Part shown: in pieces, positions 7,556 through 15,588 of the stretch
Layout: each line of letters begins with the position of its first letter
Numbering within the stretch: the stretch's first letter is position 1
NCBI RefSeq assembly: GCF_019801145.1
Contig: NZ_JAHVJQ010000006.1
Span: 186,001-250,000 of the forward strand
DNA length: 64,000 nt
DNA from: Leisingera aquaemixtae
GTDB taxonomy: Bacteria; Pseudomonadota; Alphaproteobacteria; Rhodobacterales; Rhodobacteraceae
Direction of reading: 5' to 3'
Notes under the pieces: generated by a model
Told to the model about the DNA's origin: nothing
What the model saw: the letters and a program-made list of their open reading frames with translations, nothing else
Database searches by the model: none
Translations under genes and position numbers: made by a program

Positions 7556-8692
7556 TTAGCTGCCGCTGATTGCGGTAGAGGTACTGGCCAGCGATCCCAC
7601 CGGCGCCAGAAGCAGCGAGATGGTCTTGGTCCACTGGGCATAGGGCGCTTCGGTGACGTAAAGCGTGTCGTCGTCGCGGATCACAAAGTCGCGGGCCATG
7701 AATAGCCCGTTCGGCTGCGTCAGGTTCAGCACATAGACCATGCGCTGGGCGCCGATCAGGTCATTGCGGCCCAACACCTGGTTGGCAATCTCGGCCGGCT
7801 CGTTGCGCAGCACGAACACGCCCGTCGGGTCTGCGGCGGTGGAGATCAGCCCGCCCACCTGGGCAATGGCTTCCAGTGCTGAAAGGTCCTGGCTTTCGAA
7901 CGGCACCCGCGCCTGGGCAGAGGTCGCGCCGAGAGCGGTGAAGGACCGGGTGTCCTCCTCCACCAGAATGCGGTCGCCGCCGCGCAGGGCGACGTCCAGC
8001 TCGGGATGGTCAAACAGGTCCTGGAACCAGATCTTGCCCTTCTGGCTGCCGCGGATCACGGTGACCTGGGCGATCTCAGGCTGGATCGTCACGCCGCCGG
8101 CCTGGGCCAGCATCGCGGACAGGGTCCGGGTCGGGCGTTCGATCGGGTAGATGCCCTGGGCGCCCACCGAGCCGGTCAGGCTGACGGTGGCGCCATCACC
8201 GGCCAGGCGGCGCACTTGCACCTGCGGGTCGGGGGTCTGGTCTTCGAGCTTGCTGGTGATGGTCTCGCGCAGCTGCTCCGGCGTGTTGCCGGAGGCACGC
8301 AGACGGCCGGCGTAGGGCACGAAAATATAGCCGGCGCTGTCGACCTGCACCTCTTCCAGCACGGTGGAGTTGGAGGTCTCGGCGGCCAGCAGGCCGTCAT
8401 CGACGTTTTCCCAGACGGTCAGGCCCAGCACGTCGCCGGGGCGGATGGTGTCTGAGGTCAGCTTGCCCGCAGAGGTGAAGCTGGAGGCAAAGCCAAGCGC
8501 GGGAACCACTGCGGTTGCCCGGGCGACGCGGTCATTGACCGAAACGATGAAGGCATCGCCTTCGCGCTGCACCGAACCGGCAAAGATCTGGCTCTTGCTG
8601 GGGCCGACTTTCGGCAGGCCGCAGGACGCAGCAAGGGTCAATGCCGCCAGCATTGCCACGGGGCGCGCCCAGCGAAGGGGAACGGATATCAC
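7556..8692 (-). CDS. polysaccharide export outer-membrane lipoprotein (Wza/KpsD-like)
   Basis: A 378-residue protein if started at the GTG at 8692, which has GAGGAG at ideal spacing; an ATG at 8740 would add 16 residues. The N-terminus is a lipoprotein signal ending in LAASC. A polysaccharide-export domain follows (RPGDVLGLTVWE), then SLBB-type beta-grasp repeats (GSVGAQGIYPI, LGATSAQARV). Such proteins form the outer-membrane channel for capsule or exopolysaccharide. It sits between kpsS and kpsC and all three point the same way, so it is probably their partner in export. No kpsM, kpsT or kpsE is nearby. Confidence 0.92.
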   Translation of the reverse strand: MISVPLRWARPVAMLAALTLAASCGLPKVGPSKSQIFAGSVQREGDAFIVSVNDRVARATAVVPALGFASSFTSAGKLTSDTIRPGDVLGLTVWENVDDGLLAAETSNSTVLEEVQVDSAGYIFVPYAGRLRASGNTPEQLRETITSKLEDQTPDPQVQVRRLAGDGATVSLTGSVGAQGIYPIERPTRTLSAMLAQAGGVTIQPEIAQVTVIRGSQKGKIWFQDLFDHPELDVALRGGDRILVEEDTRSFTALGATSAQARVPFESQDLSALEAIAQVGGLISTAADPTGVFVLRNEPAEIANQVLGRNDLIGAQRMVYVLNLTQPNGLFMARDFVIRDDDTLYVTEAPYAQWTKTISLLLAPVGSLASTSTAISGS

Positions 8693-8786
8693 TGCTCGGT
8701 CTCCTCGACCTTTATTGTTTGCCTCAAGTTTTACCGGCAAACTAACCGGCTGGCTGAAAAAAATCCAGTCTTTGGAAGGATCCGCT

Positions 8787-10079
8787 TCAGGTCACCAGCC
8801 GCAACTGTTGCCGCGGAGCCGCTGTTCCCAGCCGCAGCGCGTCATAGGGATCTTCGTCCGCCAGCATCATATCGGCGACCTGGCGCAGCAGCTGGCGGCG
8901 CCCTTCGCGGGAATAATAGCCGCCCGGCACTTGCGAAGTTTCCAGCAGGAACCGCCGGTAATCCTTGTAGGCGCGGCTGTCTGGGCGGGAGGGCGCGGCA
9001 AAGAACTGGGCCAGCGGCTGTTCCGAGACGAACTCCGGCTTGCCATAGACAGCGCGCCCGAACACCCGCAAGGGAATGCCGCGCCACAGCACCTGCTGGC
9101 CGGCCGTGGAATTGACCGTCACCGCGCTGCGCGCTTCGTTCAAGAGCTGTGCCAGCTTGCCGCCGCGCACATAATGCACCCGCCCGGCAACGCCATGCTC
9201 CCGCGCCAGCCGGCGCAGGGTGCGGCGCACCTGGGCGCGGCCGTCTTCCAGCGGATGCGCCTTGATCACCAGGTGATGGTGGCGCGGAGCGCCTTCGGCA
9301 AAGCCGGTGATCACCTCGGCCAGAAAATCCCCCATGCTGGTGAATGGGGAATGCATCTGGAAGGAGCTGTCGTGCTCCAGCTGCAGCAGCGCCAGATGGT
9401 AGGGGAAGCCACCATTGCGGATGCGCCGCTCTGCCAACCGCCGCTCCAGCGCCTGTGCGGGCATCAGCAGCAGGCGTTTGAGGTAAAGCTGGAATTCCTT
9501 GGTCACCGGCAGCGCCCGGTGCGGGCGGAAATTGCGGTATCTGCGGTTCTGGAACATCACGAACCAATGGTACAGCGCGCCGTAGAACACGTGCTGGCGC
9601 ATGTCGCCCCAGTGTGCAGGGGGCAGCGGCGCCTCCATGTCCGAGAGCGCCAGCGCTTCCTGCATCTCGGGAACCGTCATTTCCATCAGCCGCGAATGGC
9701 CATTGGCGCCGCCGCGTTCATAAGTGACCCAGTAGGGCCGCAGGTAGCCTTCCTCGAACACATGTACGGTAATGCCGCGCTGCCGGGCTGTCTCAACCGC
9801 GGCGGCATGGATCGGGCGGGTGTCGCCGTAAAGCACGATATCAGTGATGCCGCGGCTCTCCAGCAGCCCGGCCAGCACCTCCGGCCAGTCCTGCAGGCAG
9901 CCGGTGAACGGGATATAGCTGTCCCTGCCGCGCCAGAATGCCTGGTCGCCGGCATTGAACCCCACCCGCGCGACCTCGCACCCTGCGGCCCGCAGCATCC
10001 GGCCAAGCGCGGCAAAGAACGGCCCGTGCGGGCCTTGCAGGAACAGGAAGCTTCGGTGTTTTACAGGGGGGCTTGGCAT
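8787..10079 (-). CDS. kpsS: capsule initiating Kdo transferase KpsS
   Basis: A 430-residue protein with the KpsS hallmark FLFLQGPHGPFF near the start. Later come VLYGDTRPIH, VFEEGYLRPYWVTYE and VNSTAGQQVLWRGIP. KpsS adds the first beta-linked Kdo to the glycerolipid anchor, and KpsC extends it. The ATG at 10079 starts just before the conserved block; an in-frame ATG at 10124 would add 15 residues, and neither start has a strong ribosome site. It is the first gene of the kpsS - export lipoprotein - kpsC set, about 95 bases upstream of the lipoprotein gene. It is divergent from ribE. Confidence 0.92.
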   Translation of the reverse strand: MPSPPVKHRSFLFLQGPHGPFFAALGRMLRAAGCEVARVGFNAGDQAFWRGRDSYIPFTGCLQDWPEVLAGLLESRGITDIVLYGDTRPIHAAAVETARQRGITVHVFEEGYLRPYWVTYERGGANGHSRLMEMTVPEMQEALALSDMEAPLPPAHWGDMRQHVFYGALYHWFVMFQNRRYRNFRPHRALPVTKEFQLYLKRLLLMPAQALERRLAERRIRNGGFPYHLALLQLEHDSSFQMHSPFTSMGDFLAEVITGFAEGAPRHHHLVIKAHPLEDGRAQVRRTLRRLAREHGVAGRVHYVRGGKLAQLLNEARSAVTVNSTAGQQVLWRGIPLRVFGRAVYGKPEFVSEQPLAQFFAAPSRPDSRAYKDYRRFLLETSQVPGGYYSREGRRQLLRQVADMMLADEDPYDALRLGTAAPRQQLRLVT

Positions 10080-10242
10080 CACATGGGCGGCTGTACAGGG
10101 GCGTATTCGGGAATTGATTAACATTTGACTGGGGCGAAACTATGGCTGCGCCACCAGCAAAGGCAAGCCGGGGCTTGTGAAGGCTGCGCGGCTTGGCTAC
10201 CTCTGCGGCAGGAATGACATATGACCTGCGGGGAGCGCACCC

Positions 10243-10830
10243 ATGTTTACTGGCATCATCACCGATGTGGGCACCATTGCCGAGCTGGAGCAGCAGGGCG
10301 ATCTGCGCGCCCGCATCCGCACGGCCTACGACACTGCCACCATCGACCTCGGCGCCTCGATTGCCTCGGACGGCGTCTGCCTGACGGTGATCGCCCTGGG
10401 CGAGGATTGGTACGACGTGCAGATTTCGGCAGAGACCGTGTCCAAGACCAACTTGGACAGCTGGGCCGTGGGCAAGCGGGTGAACCTGGAGCGCGCCCTG
10501 AAGGTGGGCGATGAACTGGGCGGCCACATCGTCTCCGGCCATGTGGATGGCGTCGCCGAAGTGGTTGAAATGAAGGACGAGGGCGACAGCACCCGCGTCA
10601 CCCTGCGCGCGCCAGAGGCGCTGGCCCGCTTCATCGCACCCAAGGGCTCGGTTGCGCTGAACGGCACCTCTTTGACGGTGAACGATGTGGACGGCCGCGA
10701 CTTCGGTATCAACTTCATCCCGCACACCAAGGAAGTCACCACCTGGGGCGATGTGAAGACGGGCGACCGCATCAACCTGGAAATCGATACCCTGGCCCGC
10801 TACGTTGCGCGGCTGCAGGAAGCGGGCTGA
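10243..10830 (+). CDS. ribE: riboflavin synthase alpha chain
   Basis: A 195-residue protein starting MFTGIITDVG, the typical N-terminus of riboflavin synthase. It has two tandem lumazine-binding barrels (about residues 1-97 and 98-190). Conserved features are SDGVCLT in the first barrel, GHIVSGHVDGV at the domain junction, and LNGTSLTVN in the second. It converts two 6,7-dimethyl-8-ribityllumazine molecules into riboflavin and the pyrimidine substrate. It heads the ribE-ribBX-ribH-nusB series. I saw no FMN riboswitch upstream. Confidence 0.96.
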   Translation: MFTGIITDVGTIAELEQQGDLRARIRTAYDTATIDLGASIASDGVCLTVIALGEDWYDVQISAETVSKTNLDSWAVGKRVNLERALKVGDELGGHIVSGHVDGVAEVVEMKDEGDSTRVTLRAPEALARFIAPKGSVALNGTSLTVNDVDGRDFGINFIPHTKEVTTWGDVKTGDRINLEIDTLARYVARLQEAG

Positions 10831-10837
10831 GCGGGCC

Positions 10838-10890
10838 CGCCCTTCATCTTTCGAAAATACTCCGGGGTGAGGCCGGAGGCCGAGGGGCAG
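10838..10890. repeat. roseobacter-type intergenic element
   Basis: Just after ribE the sequence runs CTTTCGAAAATACTCCGGGG followed by a GGCCGGAGGCCGAGGGG block. From memory, very similar strings recur between genes in many Rhodobacterales genomes. The GGCCGGAGGCC part is self-complementary and may act as a weak hairpin terminator. Only one copy was noticed in this window, so repeat status rests on recollection rather than on what is shown here. Confidence 0.35.
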
Positions 10891-11044
10891 GGTTCCTCAT
10901 CATCTTGTGCGCAGATGCACAGGACGCGTCCGGACGTCTGGTTGCCGTTTGCAGGACTGGCATTTGCCGCCGGCCTGGGCTATCTGGCTGGGAAAGAACC
11001 CGCAGTGCCAGGCGTGCTGCCCATGCGCATCGAAAGGCTGCCAT

Positions 11045-12172
11045 ATGAGTTTTGAAACACCGGGGCCGGTTGAGGCGCAATTGCGCGATGCCATCAGCCC
11101 GATCGAAGAGATCATCGAAGAGGCCCGCCAGGGCCGCATGTTCATCCTTGTGGACCACGAGGACCGCGAGAACGAAGGCGACCTGGTAATCCCCGCCCAG
11201 CACGCCGATGCGGCTGCCATCAACTTCATGGCGACCCATGGCCGCGGCCTGATCTGCTTGACCATGCCGGCCGAGCGGATCGAGGAACTGGGCCTGCCCA
11301 TGATGGCCATGCACAACTCCTCGCGCCACGAAACCGCCTTTACCGTTTCCATCGAAGCCCGCGAGGGCGTGTCCACCGGCATCTCCGCCGCCGACCGGGC
11401 GCTGACCGTGGCCACCGCCATCGACCTGAAAAAGACCGCCGCCGATATCGCGACGCCGGGCCATGTGTTTCCGCTGCGCGCGCGCCGGGGCGGGGTGCTG
11501 GTGCGCGCGGGCCATACAGAGGCAGGCTGCGACGTCGCCCGTCTGGCCGGCCTCTACCCGTCGTCGGTGATCTGCGAGATCATGAGGGAAGACGGCACCA
11601 TGGCGCGGCTGCCCGACCTGGTGGAATATGCGCAGAAGCACGGACTGAAGATTGGCACCATTTCCGACCTGATCACCTACCGCGCCCGCAACGACAACCT
11701 CGTGGTGGAAACCTCGCGTGAGACCGTGATTTCGGAGTTCGGCGGCGAGTGGGAAATGCGGCTGTTCACCGACCAGACCCACGGCATCGAACACGTGGTG
11801 ATGATCAAGGGCGACATCACCACGCCGGAGCCGGTGCTGGTGCGCACCCATGCGCTGCATGAGGCGACCGACCTGCTGGGCCTCGGACCGAAATCGGCGC
11901 GGCAGCTGCCGCGCTCGATGGAGATCATCGCCGAGGAGGGCCGCGGCGTGGTGACCCTGTTCCGCCAGCCGCGCAACGCGCTTTATGCTAATGAGGACGA
12001 AGGCCCGCGCACGGTGACCATCAAGCAGACCGGCATCGGCGCCCAGATCCTGTCGAGCCTGGGCCTGCATGAACTGGTCCTGCTGACCGACTCGCCCTCG
12101 ACCAAATATGTCGGGCTGGATGCCTATGGCCTGTCCATCACCGGCAGCCGCCCCATTCTGAAGGACGCTTGA
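11045..12172 (+). CDS. ribB: 3,4-dihydroxy-2-butanone 4-phosphate synthase with degenerate RibA-like domain (RibBX)
   Basis: A 375-residue protein. Residues 1 to about 205 are a RibB domain with the acidic metal site DHEDRENEGDL (residues 37-47) and the HETAFTVSIEAREGVSTGIS region; it makes the four-carbon riboflavin precursor from ribulose 5-phosphate. Residues 215-375 align in position with GTP cyclohydrolase II. However, the zinc-binding cysteines expected after the VLVRTHALHEATDLLG stretch are missing, so this half is probably not an active RibA. Many alphaproteobacteria have such RibBX proteins. It is followed one base later by ribH. Confidence 0.93.
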   Translation: MSFETPGPVEAQLRDAISPIEEIIEEARQGRMFILVDHEDRENEGDLVIPAQHADAAAINFMATHGRGLICLTMPAERIEELGLPMMAMHNSSRHETAFTVSIEAREGVSTGISAADRALTVATAIDLKKTAADIATPGHVFPLRARRGGVLVRAGHTEAGCDVARLAGLYPSSVICEIMREDGTMARLPDLVEYAQKHGLKIGTISDLITYRARNDNLVVETSRETVISEFGGEWEMRLFTDQTHGIEHVVMIKGDITTPEPVLVRTHALHEATDLLGLGPKSARQLPRSMEIIAEEGRGVVTLFRQPRNALYANEDEGPRTVTIKQTGIGAQILSSLGLHELVLLTDSPSTKYVGLDAYGLSITGSRPILKDA

Positions 12173-12173
12173 T

Positions 12174-12725
12174 ATGGCTGGACATGAAACCCATTACACG
12201 CTGCCGCGCGCCGAGTTCGAAAAGCCGGTGAAGCTGCTGATCGTTGTCGCGCCGTACTACAAGGACATCGCCGACAACCTGGTTGCGGGCGCCGCAGCCG
12301 AGATCGAAGCCGCAGGCGGCACCTTTGAGATCGCCGAAGTGCCGGGCGCGCTGGAAGTGCCGACCGCAATTGCCATCGCCGACCGCACCTCCAACTTCGA
12401 CGGCTACGTGGCGCTGGGCTGTGTGATCCGCGGCGAGACCACCCATTATGACACCGTCTGCAACGACAGCTCCCGCGCGATCCAGCTGATGGGGCTGCAG
12501 GGCCTGTGCATTGGCAACGGCATCCTGACCGTGGAAAACCGCAAGCAGGCCGAGGTGCGCGCCGATACCGCCGATCAGAACAAAGGCGGCGGCGCGGCAG
12601 CTGCGGCCTTGCATCTGATCGCGCTCACGCGTAAGTGGGGCGCCCAGACCAAAGGCATCGGCTTCAAGGCGCCCGCAGGGGCGTATCGGGTTGCCGGTTC
12701 AGACAACGGATCCACCAGCGCATGA
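12174..12725 (+). CDS. ribH: 6,7-dimethyl-8-ribityllumazine synthase
   Basis: A 183-residue protein with lumazine synthase signatures: VVAPYYKDIADNLVAGA near residues 24-40, the VPGALEVPTAI stretch, and GCVIRGETTHYDTVCND with the catalytic histidine. It condenses the RibB product with the pyrimidine to make the lumazine substrate of RibE. The start is 2 bases after the ribBX stop, and the end overlaps nusB (ATGA at 12722-12725), so translation is coupled through the series. Confidence 0.96.
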   Translation: MAGHETHYTLPRAEFEKPVKLLIVVAPYYKDIADNLVAGAAAEIEAAGGTFEIAEVPGALEVPTAIAIADRTSNFDGYVALGCVIRGETTHYDTVCNDSSRAIQLMGLQGLCIGNGILTVENRKQAEVRADTADQNKGGGAAAAALHLIALTRKWGAQTKGIGFKAPAGAYRVAGSDNGSTSA

Positions 12726-13204
12726 GCACCCAGGACAGCCGCCCCAAGGGCAACGGCAAGAATCAGATGAGATCGGCAGCGCGGCTTTACGCCGTGCAGG
12801 CGCTGTTCCAGATGGAACACAGCGGCCTCACCTTCGACAAGGTGATCGTCGAATTTGAGGACCACCGTTTTGGCGCTGTCTACGAGGGCGACGAAATGGC
12901 GGAAGGCGACACCACTGTTTTCCGCAAGCTGGTGCGCGAAGCGGTGAACCATCAGGCGCGGATCGACCAGATGACCGACCGGGCGCTGGTGGCGAAATGG
13001 CCGATTGCCCGTATCGACCCGACCCTGCGGGCGCTGTTCCGCGCGGCCGGCGCCGAGCTGACCCAGTCCGACACCCCGCCCAAGGTGGTGATCAACGAGT
13101 TTGTCGATATCGCCCGCGCCTTCTTCCCCGAAGGCAAGGAGGCGAAATTCGTCAATGCCGTGCTCGACCATATGGCGCGCGAGGCGCGGCCGGAAGCGTT
13201 CTGA
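12722..13204 (+). CDS. nusB: transcription antitermination factor NusB
   Basis: A 160-residue helical protein with the NusB features SAARLYAVQALFQME at residues 17-31 and KVVINEFVDIARAF towards the end. NusB binds boxA RNA with NusE (S10) and supports rRNA antitermination. The ATG at 12722 overlaps the ribH stop. The ribH-nusB pairing is a widespread bacterial arrangement. A strong terminator follows at 13240. Confidence 0.96.
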   Translation: MSTQDSRPKGNGKNQMRSAARLYAVQALFQMEHSGLTFDKVIVEFEDHRFGAVYEGDEMAEGDTTVFRKLVREAVNHQARIDQMTDRALVAKWPIARIDPTLRALFRAAGAELTQSDTPPKVVINEFVDIARAFFPEGKEAKFVNAVLDHMAREARPEAF

Positions 13205-13233
13205 GCCGCCATCTGCCGCAGAATTGAGCTGAA

Positions 13234-13264
13234 AAAAGGGCGCGCCTCCGGGCGCGCTTTTTTC
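13234..13264 (+). terminator. rho-independent terminator after nusB
   Basis: Perfect GCGCGCC / GGCGCGC stem (13240-13246 with 13251-13257), 4-base loop, then six or more T. An A-run before the stem mirrors the T-run, so it may also work leftward. It ends the ribE-ribBX-ribH-nusB unit. Confidence 0.9.
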
Positions 13265-13374
13265 GTGCGGCCAAGGCGGGCAAATGGTGCGGCAAAATCC
13301 GCTCATTCCCTCCGGAACCGCTGGACGGCGCCGCAAAGGCTGCTAACCTCTTCTTGCATATCTGGAGGACTCAG

Positions 13375-13704
13375 ATGCCTGAACTGGTGAAAATGTATAT
13401 CCGCAACGTGGTGATCGGCTTTGGGATTGCAGCCGCCTTTGTGGCGGTTCTCCTGTGGTTCAACGTGGCGAACCTGTGGTCGCTGGTCGCCGCCTCCGAC
13501 GTTGGCCTGCTGGCAGTGTTCTTGTTGTGGTTCATGCACGGGATCGTCTTTGCCGGCGTGCAGTTCGCCTGGGCCGTAATGGCAATGGCGGAAAAGGACA
13601 GCGGCCCGCGCCGCGGCACCCCGGTGGCTCATGAATTTCAACCGGTGCGCGTCCCGGCCGAGGAGCAATCCCGGCAGAAGCGCCAGCTGAACAGCGGCCG
13701 CTGA
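13375..13704 (+). CDS. small two-span membrane protein
   Basis: A 109-residue protein. The ATG at 13375 follows GGAGGA at good spacing. There are two predicted membrane helices, about residues 13-34 (VVIGFGIAAAFVAVLLWF) and 42-68 (VGLLAVFLLWFMHGIVFAGV). A hydrophilic, basic, glutamine-rich C-terminal tail follows. I recognise no named family. It has its own terminator at 13729 and no coupled neighbours. Membrane location is well supported; function is unknown. Confidence 0.75.
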   Translation: MPELVKMYIRNVVIGFGIAAAFVAVLLWFNVANLWSLVAASDVGLLAVFLLWFMHGIVFAGVQFAWAVMAMAEKDSGPRRGTPVAHEFQPVRVPAEEQSRQKRQLNSGR

Positions 13705-13728
13705 GCAGCGAAGGCAGCCGAAATTCAG

Positions 13729-13764
13729 CCGCGCTTTCCGGACCGGAAGGCGCGGTTTTCTTTT
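13729..13764 (+). terminator. rho-independent terminator
   Basis: CCGCGCTTTCCGG (13729-13741) pairs with CCGGAAGGCGCGG with one G-U pair, then TTTTCTTTT. It ends the transcript of the small membrane protein gene. Confidence 0.85.
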
Positions 13765-13779
13765 GCGGGGCAGGAGAAG

Positions 13780-13945
13780 AAAAGCGGCGGGACCACCAGT
13801 CAACCGTGCGGCTTTGATTCCCGAGGACCTGTATATACAGGTGGGCGCCAGGTAAACGGACCAGGATCCGGACAGAGCCAGCTCCCTCGGAATTGCTTAA
13901 GGCCACCGGAATGCTGCCTGTCACGAGAAGGGCAGAACCCGCCAA
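13780..13945 (-). ncRNA. candidate structured RNA (unassigned; 6S-like rod possible)
   Basis: This non-coding stretch shows nested complementarity. A closing stem GGCGGG/CCCGCC joins 13786-13791 with 13938-13943. Inside it, GGCTTT pairs with AAGGCC and TTCCCGAGG with CCTCGGAA (one bulge). A 16-base perfect palindrome ACCTGTATATACAGGT sits at 13827-13842, and a CTGCC/GGCAG hairpin at about 13914-13935. Read on the minus strand the fold is followed by a T-rich run (GCTTTTCTTCT), which suits a transcript end, and a weak promoter-like pair (TTGTAA, 17 bases, TACTTA) lies upstream. Length near 160 and the long irregular rod recall 6S RNA, but I could not confirm that family. Confidence 0.45.
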
Positions 13946-14033
13946 GCCCGTAAGTAAGCCGACAAGGGCGCCGTTACAAGAGGGCCGGTGCCATCCATTG
14001 GCGATTCGCTGCGAAAGCGCGGGATTGCAATTT

Positions 14034-14048
14034 GTTCCCTAATTGTTC
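14034..14048 (+). promoter_or_regulatory. LexA (SOS) box
   Basis: GTTC at 14034-14037 and GTTC at 14045-14048 are separated by exactly seven bases. This is the alphaproteobacterial LexA direct repeat GTTC-N7-GTTC. It lies 13 bases upstream of mmcB, consistent with SOS repression. Confidence 0.85.
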
Positions 14049-14060
14049 ACATTTGTCCGC

Positions 14061-14543
14061 ATGATGGAAGATCTGCAGCCTGGACAGAGACTTGCCCGCG
14101 GGGTGTCGCGCTATCTGCGGTCCCTGGGCTTTGCCCCGCTGGAGGAGTTCGTGCCGGCCCGCGGCTTGCGCGTCGATGTCATGGCGCTGGGCCCCAAGGG
14201 GGAACTGTGGGTGATCGAGTGCAAGTCCAGCCGCGCCGACTACCAGTCAGACAGCAAGTGGGAGGGCTACCTGGAGTGGTGCGACCGCTACTTCTGGGCG
14301 GTGGACATGGATTTCCCGGCCGAATTGCTGCCCGACGGAACCGGGCTGATCATCGCCGACCCCTATGATGCTGAAATCATTCGCATGGCGCCGGAGGACA
14401 AGCTGGCGCCGGCCCGGCGCAAGAAGCTGGTGCAGAAATTCGCCACGGACGCTGCCCGCCGCCTGCAAACCCTGCGCGATCCGCGCCTGGGAAAGGACGG
14501 GCTGCTGCTGGGCGGGGCGGGAGAGGAACTGCCGGAGGCGTGA
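14061..14543 (+). CDS. mmcB: MmcB family DNA repair protein
   Basis: A 160-residue protein resembling MmcB, a nuclease-fold DNA repair protein. A segment typical of restriction endonuclease-like folds is visible: RVDVMALGPKGELWVIECKSS near residues 36-56, with D and E-x-K residues at the expected metal-site spacing. The tryptophan- and tyrosine-rich KWEGYLEWCDRYFWAVD region follows. In Caulobacter mmcB is damage-inducible, and here a perfect LexA box precedes the ATG at 14061. The very short leader is consistent with LexA blocking polymerase. Confidence 0.9.
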   Translation: MMEDLQPGQRLARGVSRYLRSLGFAPLEEFVPARGLRVDVMALGPKGELWVIECKSSRADYQSDSKWEGYLEWCDRYFWAVDMDFPAELLPDGTGLIIADPYDAEIIRMAPEDKLAPARRKKLVQKFATDAARRLQTLRDPRLGKDGLLLGGAGEELPEA

Positions 14544-14666
14544 AGCTAAGCAGGGGCCGTCCCGCGCCTGCAGATGCCCCGGCTGCGCCGGCGCCCTTTG
14601 GCACCCTCGGGTCCGCCGCGCGTCTGCGGCGCACCACGGTTCAACAGGGGGCTCAGGGGGCCGGGA

Positions 14667-14852
14667 TTACTTGATGCTGCGCGCTGCCAGGGCTGCGGCG
14701 CGGAGTTCGTCGGCAATCTCTTCGGCTTCCTCGGGGTCGAAGTCCATCGGGATCTCGACGCCGCCCGCCTCGATGAAAATCCGCACCATGCCCTGATCGG
14801 TCGGGCCGATCTGCATGTTTGCTTCCACGTCGCGTTCGGTATTGATGCCCAT
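14667..14852 (-). CDS. small acidic protein, DUF6324-like
   Basis: A 61-residue acidic protein starting MGINTERDVEAN, with IGPTDQGMVRIFIEAGGVEIPMDF in two halves followed by a helix rich in Glu and Ala. The ATG at 14852 is preferred to the GTG at 14864 because GGAG sits six bases before it. It resembles the DUF6324 family of roseobacters, recognised by pattern only. It is soluble, with no cofactor motif. It is divergent from the acetyltransferase gene at 14943. Confidence 0.72.
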   Translation of the reverse strand: MGINTERDVEANMQIGPTDQGMVRIFIEAGGVEIPMDFDPEEAEEIADELRAAALAARSIK

Positions 14853-14942
14853 TTTGCACTCCACTGGCGGCCAGCCGCTTGAATGCCGGTGCTAGCCCGG
14901 CACAGGCTGAAACGCAAGCCGGGTTTGCGCTACACTGCCTGC

Positions 14943-15440
14943 ATGAAGGATGTGACTCTGCGCCGATTCGCCCCGACCGACATGCAATGGCTGGTGGCTC
15001 GCCACCAGGACCTCTATGCCCGCGAGGCCGGTTTCGACGACAGCTTCGGGCCGCTGGTCGCCGATATCCTGCACAGCTTTTGCGCCGGCCACGATCCGGC
15101 CTGCGAACGGGGATGGATGGCCGAATGCGGCGGCGAAAGGCTGGGCACGGTGTTCTGTATGAAGAAGGATGACGAGACGGCGCAGCTGCGGTTGTTCCTG
15201 CTGACGCCCAAGGCGCGCGGCAAGGGGCTGGGCAAGCGGCTGCTGCGCGACTGCATGGAATTCGCCCGCGCCGCCGGCTATCGCGGCATGATGCTGAAAA
15301 CCCACCAGAGCCACCGCACCGCCTGTGCCCTGTACCAGGCTTTCGGCTGGCAGTTGCAGGACAGCCGCCCGGTGCGCAACTATGGCCAGGATCTGATGGA
15401 GCAGACCTGGAGCCTGTCTTTCCAGAACGCAGAGGCGTGA
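14943..15440 (+). CDS. GNAT family N-acetyltransferase
   Basis: A 165-residue protein with the GNAT fold. The acetyl-CoA loop is LTPKARGKGLGKRLLRDCMEFA (about residues 87-108, Q/RxxGxG/A type), followed by LKTHQSHRTACALYQAFGW, the usual helix 4/strand 6 motif. The ATG at 14943 starts the beta-1 strand VTLRRF; earlier in-frame starts lack support. The acceptor substrate cannot be inferred; no toxin-like antitoxin partner is adjacent. Confidence 0.88.
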   Translation: MKDVTLRRFAPTDMQWLVARHQDLYAREAGFDDSFGPLVADILHSFCAGHDPACERGWMAECGGERLGTVFCMKKDDETAQLRLFLLTPKARGKGLGKRLLRDCMEFARAAGYRGMMLKTHQSHRTACALYQAFGWQLQDSRPVRNYGQDLMEQTWSLSFQNAEA

Positions 15441-15490
15441 TGACGGCAGGACGCGGCGCCGCGGGAAAATTGGGTGTAAACGCAAGCGGT

Positions 15491-15499
15491 TGTGGATAA
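15491..15499 (-). promoter_or_regulatory. DnaA box (TTATCCACA)
   Basis: A perfect DnaA nonamer (TGTGGATAA on the plus strand) lies in the gap between the acetyltransferase gene and tRNA-His. It is a single box with no cluster, so it may be a titration or regulatory site, or chance. Confidence 0.35.
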
Positions 15500-15588
15500 C
15501 TTTCCGCTCCGGTTCCCATGCCGGGCGGAGCGTTTGACGGCCGGAAAACGGCGCGGTTGTTTTCTGAAAAAGAATGGTGAAAAACCTC

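Noticed and set aside
10080-10242. FMN riboswitch before ribE
   Set aside because: The RFN element core was not found and the upstream region is too short.
10867-11055. 62-codon open frame upstream of ribBX with a hydrophobic middle
   Set aside because: No ribosome site, it starts inside the intergenic GC-rich element, and it overlaps the ribBX start. More likely leader DNA.
13532-13945. 137-codon minus-strand open frame across the folded intergenic region
   Set aside because: It runs through a terminator and into the membrane-protein gene on the other strand, with no ribosome site or conserved features. The RNA fold is a better explanation.
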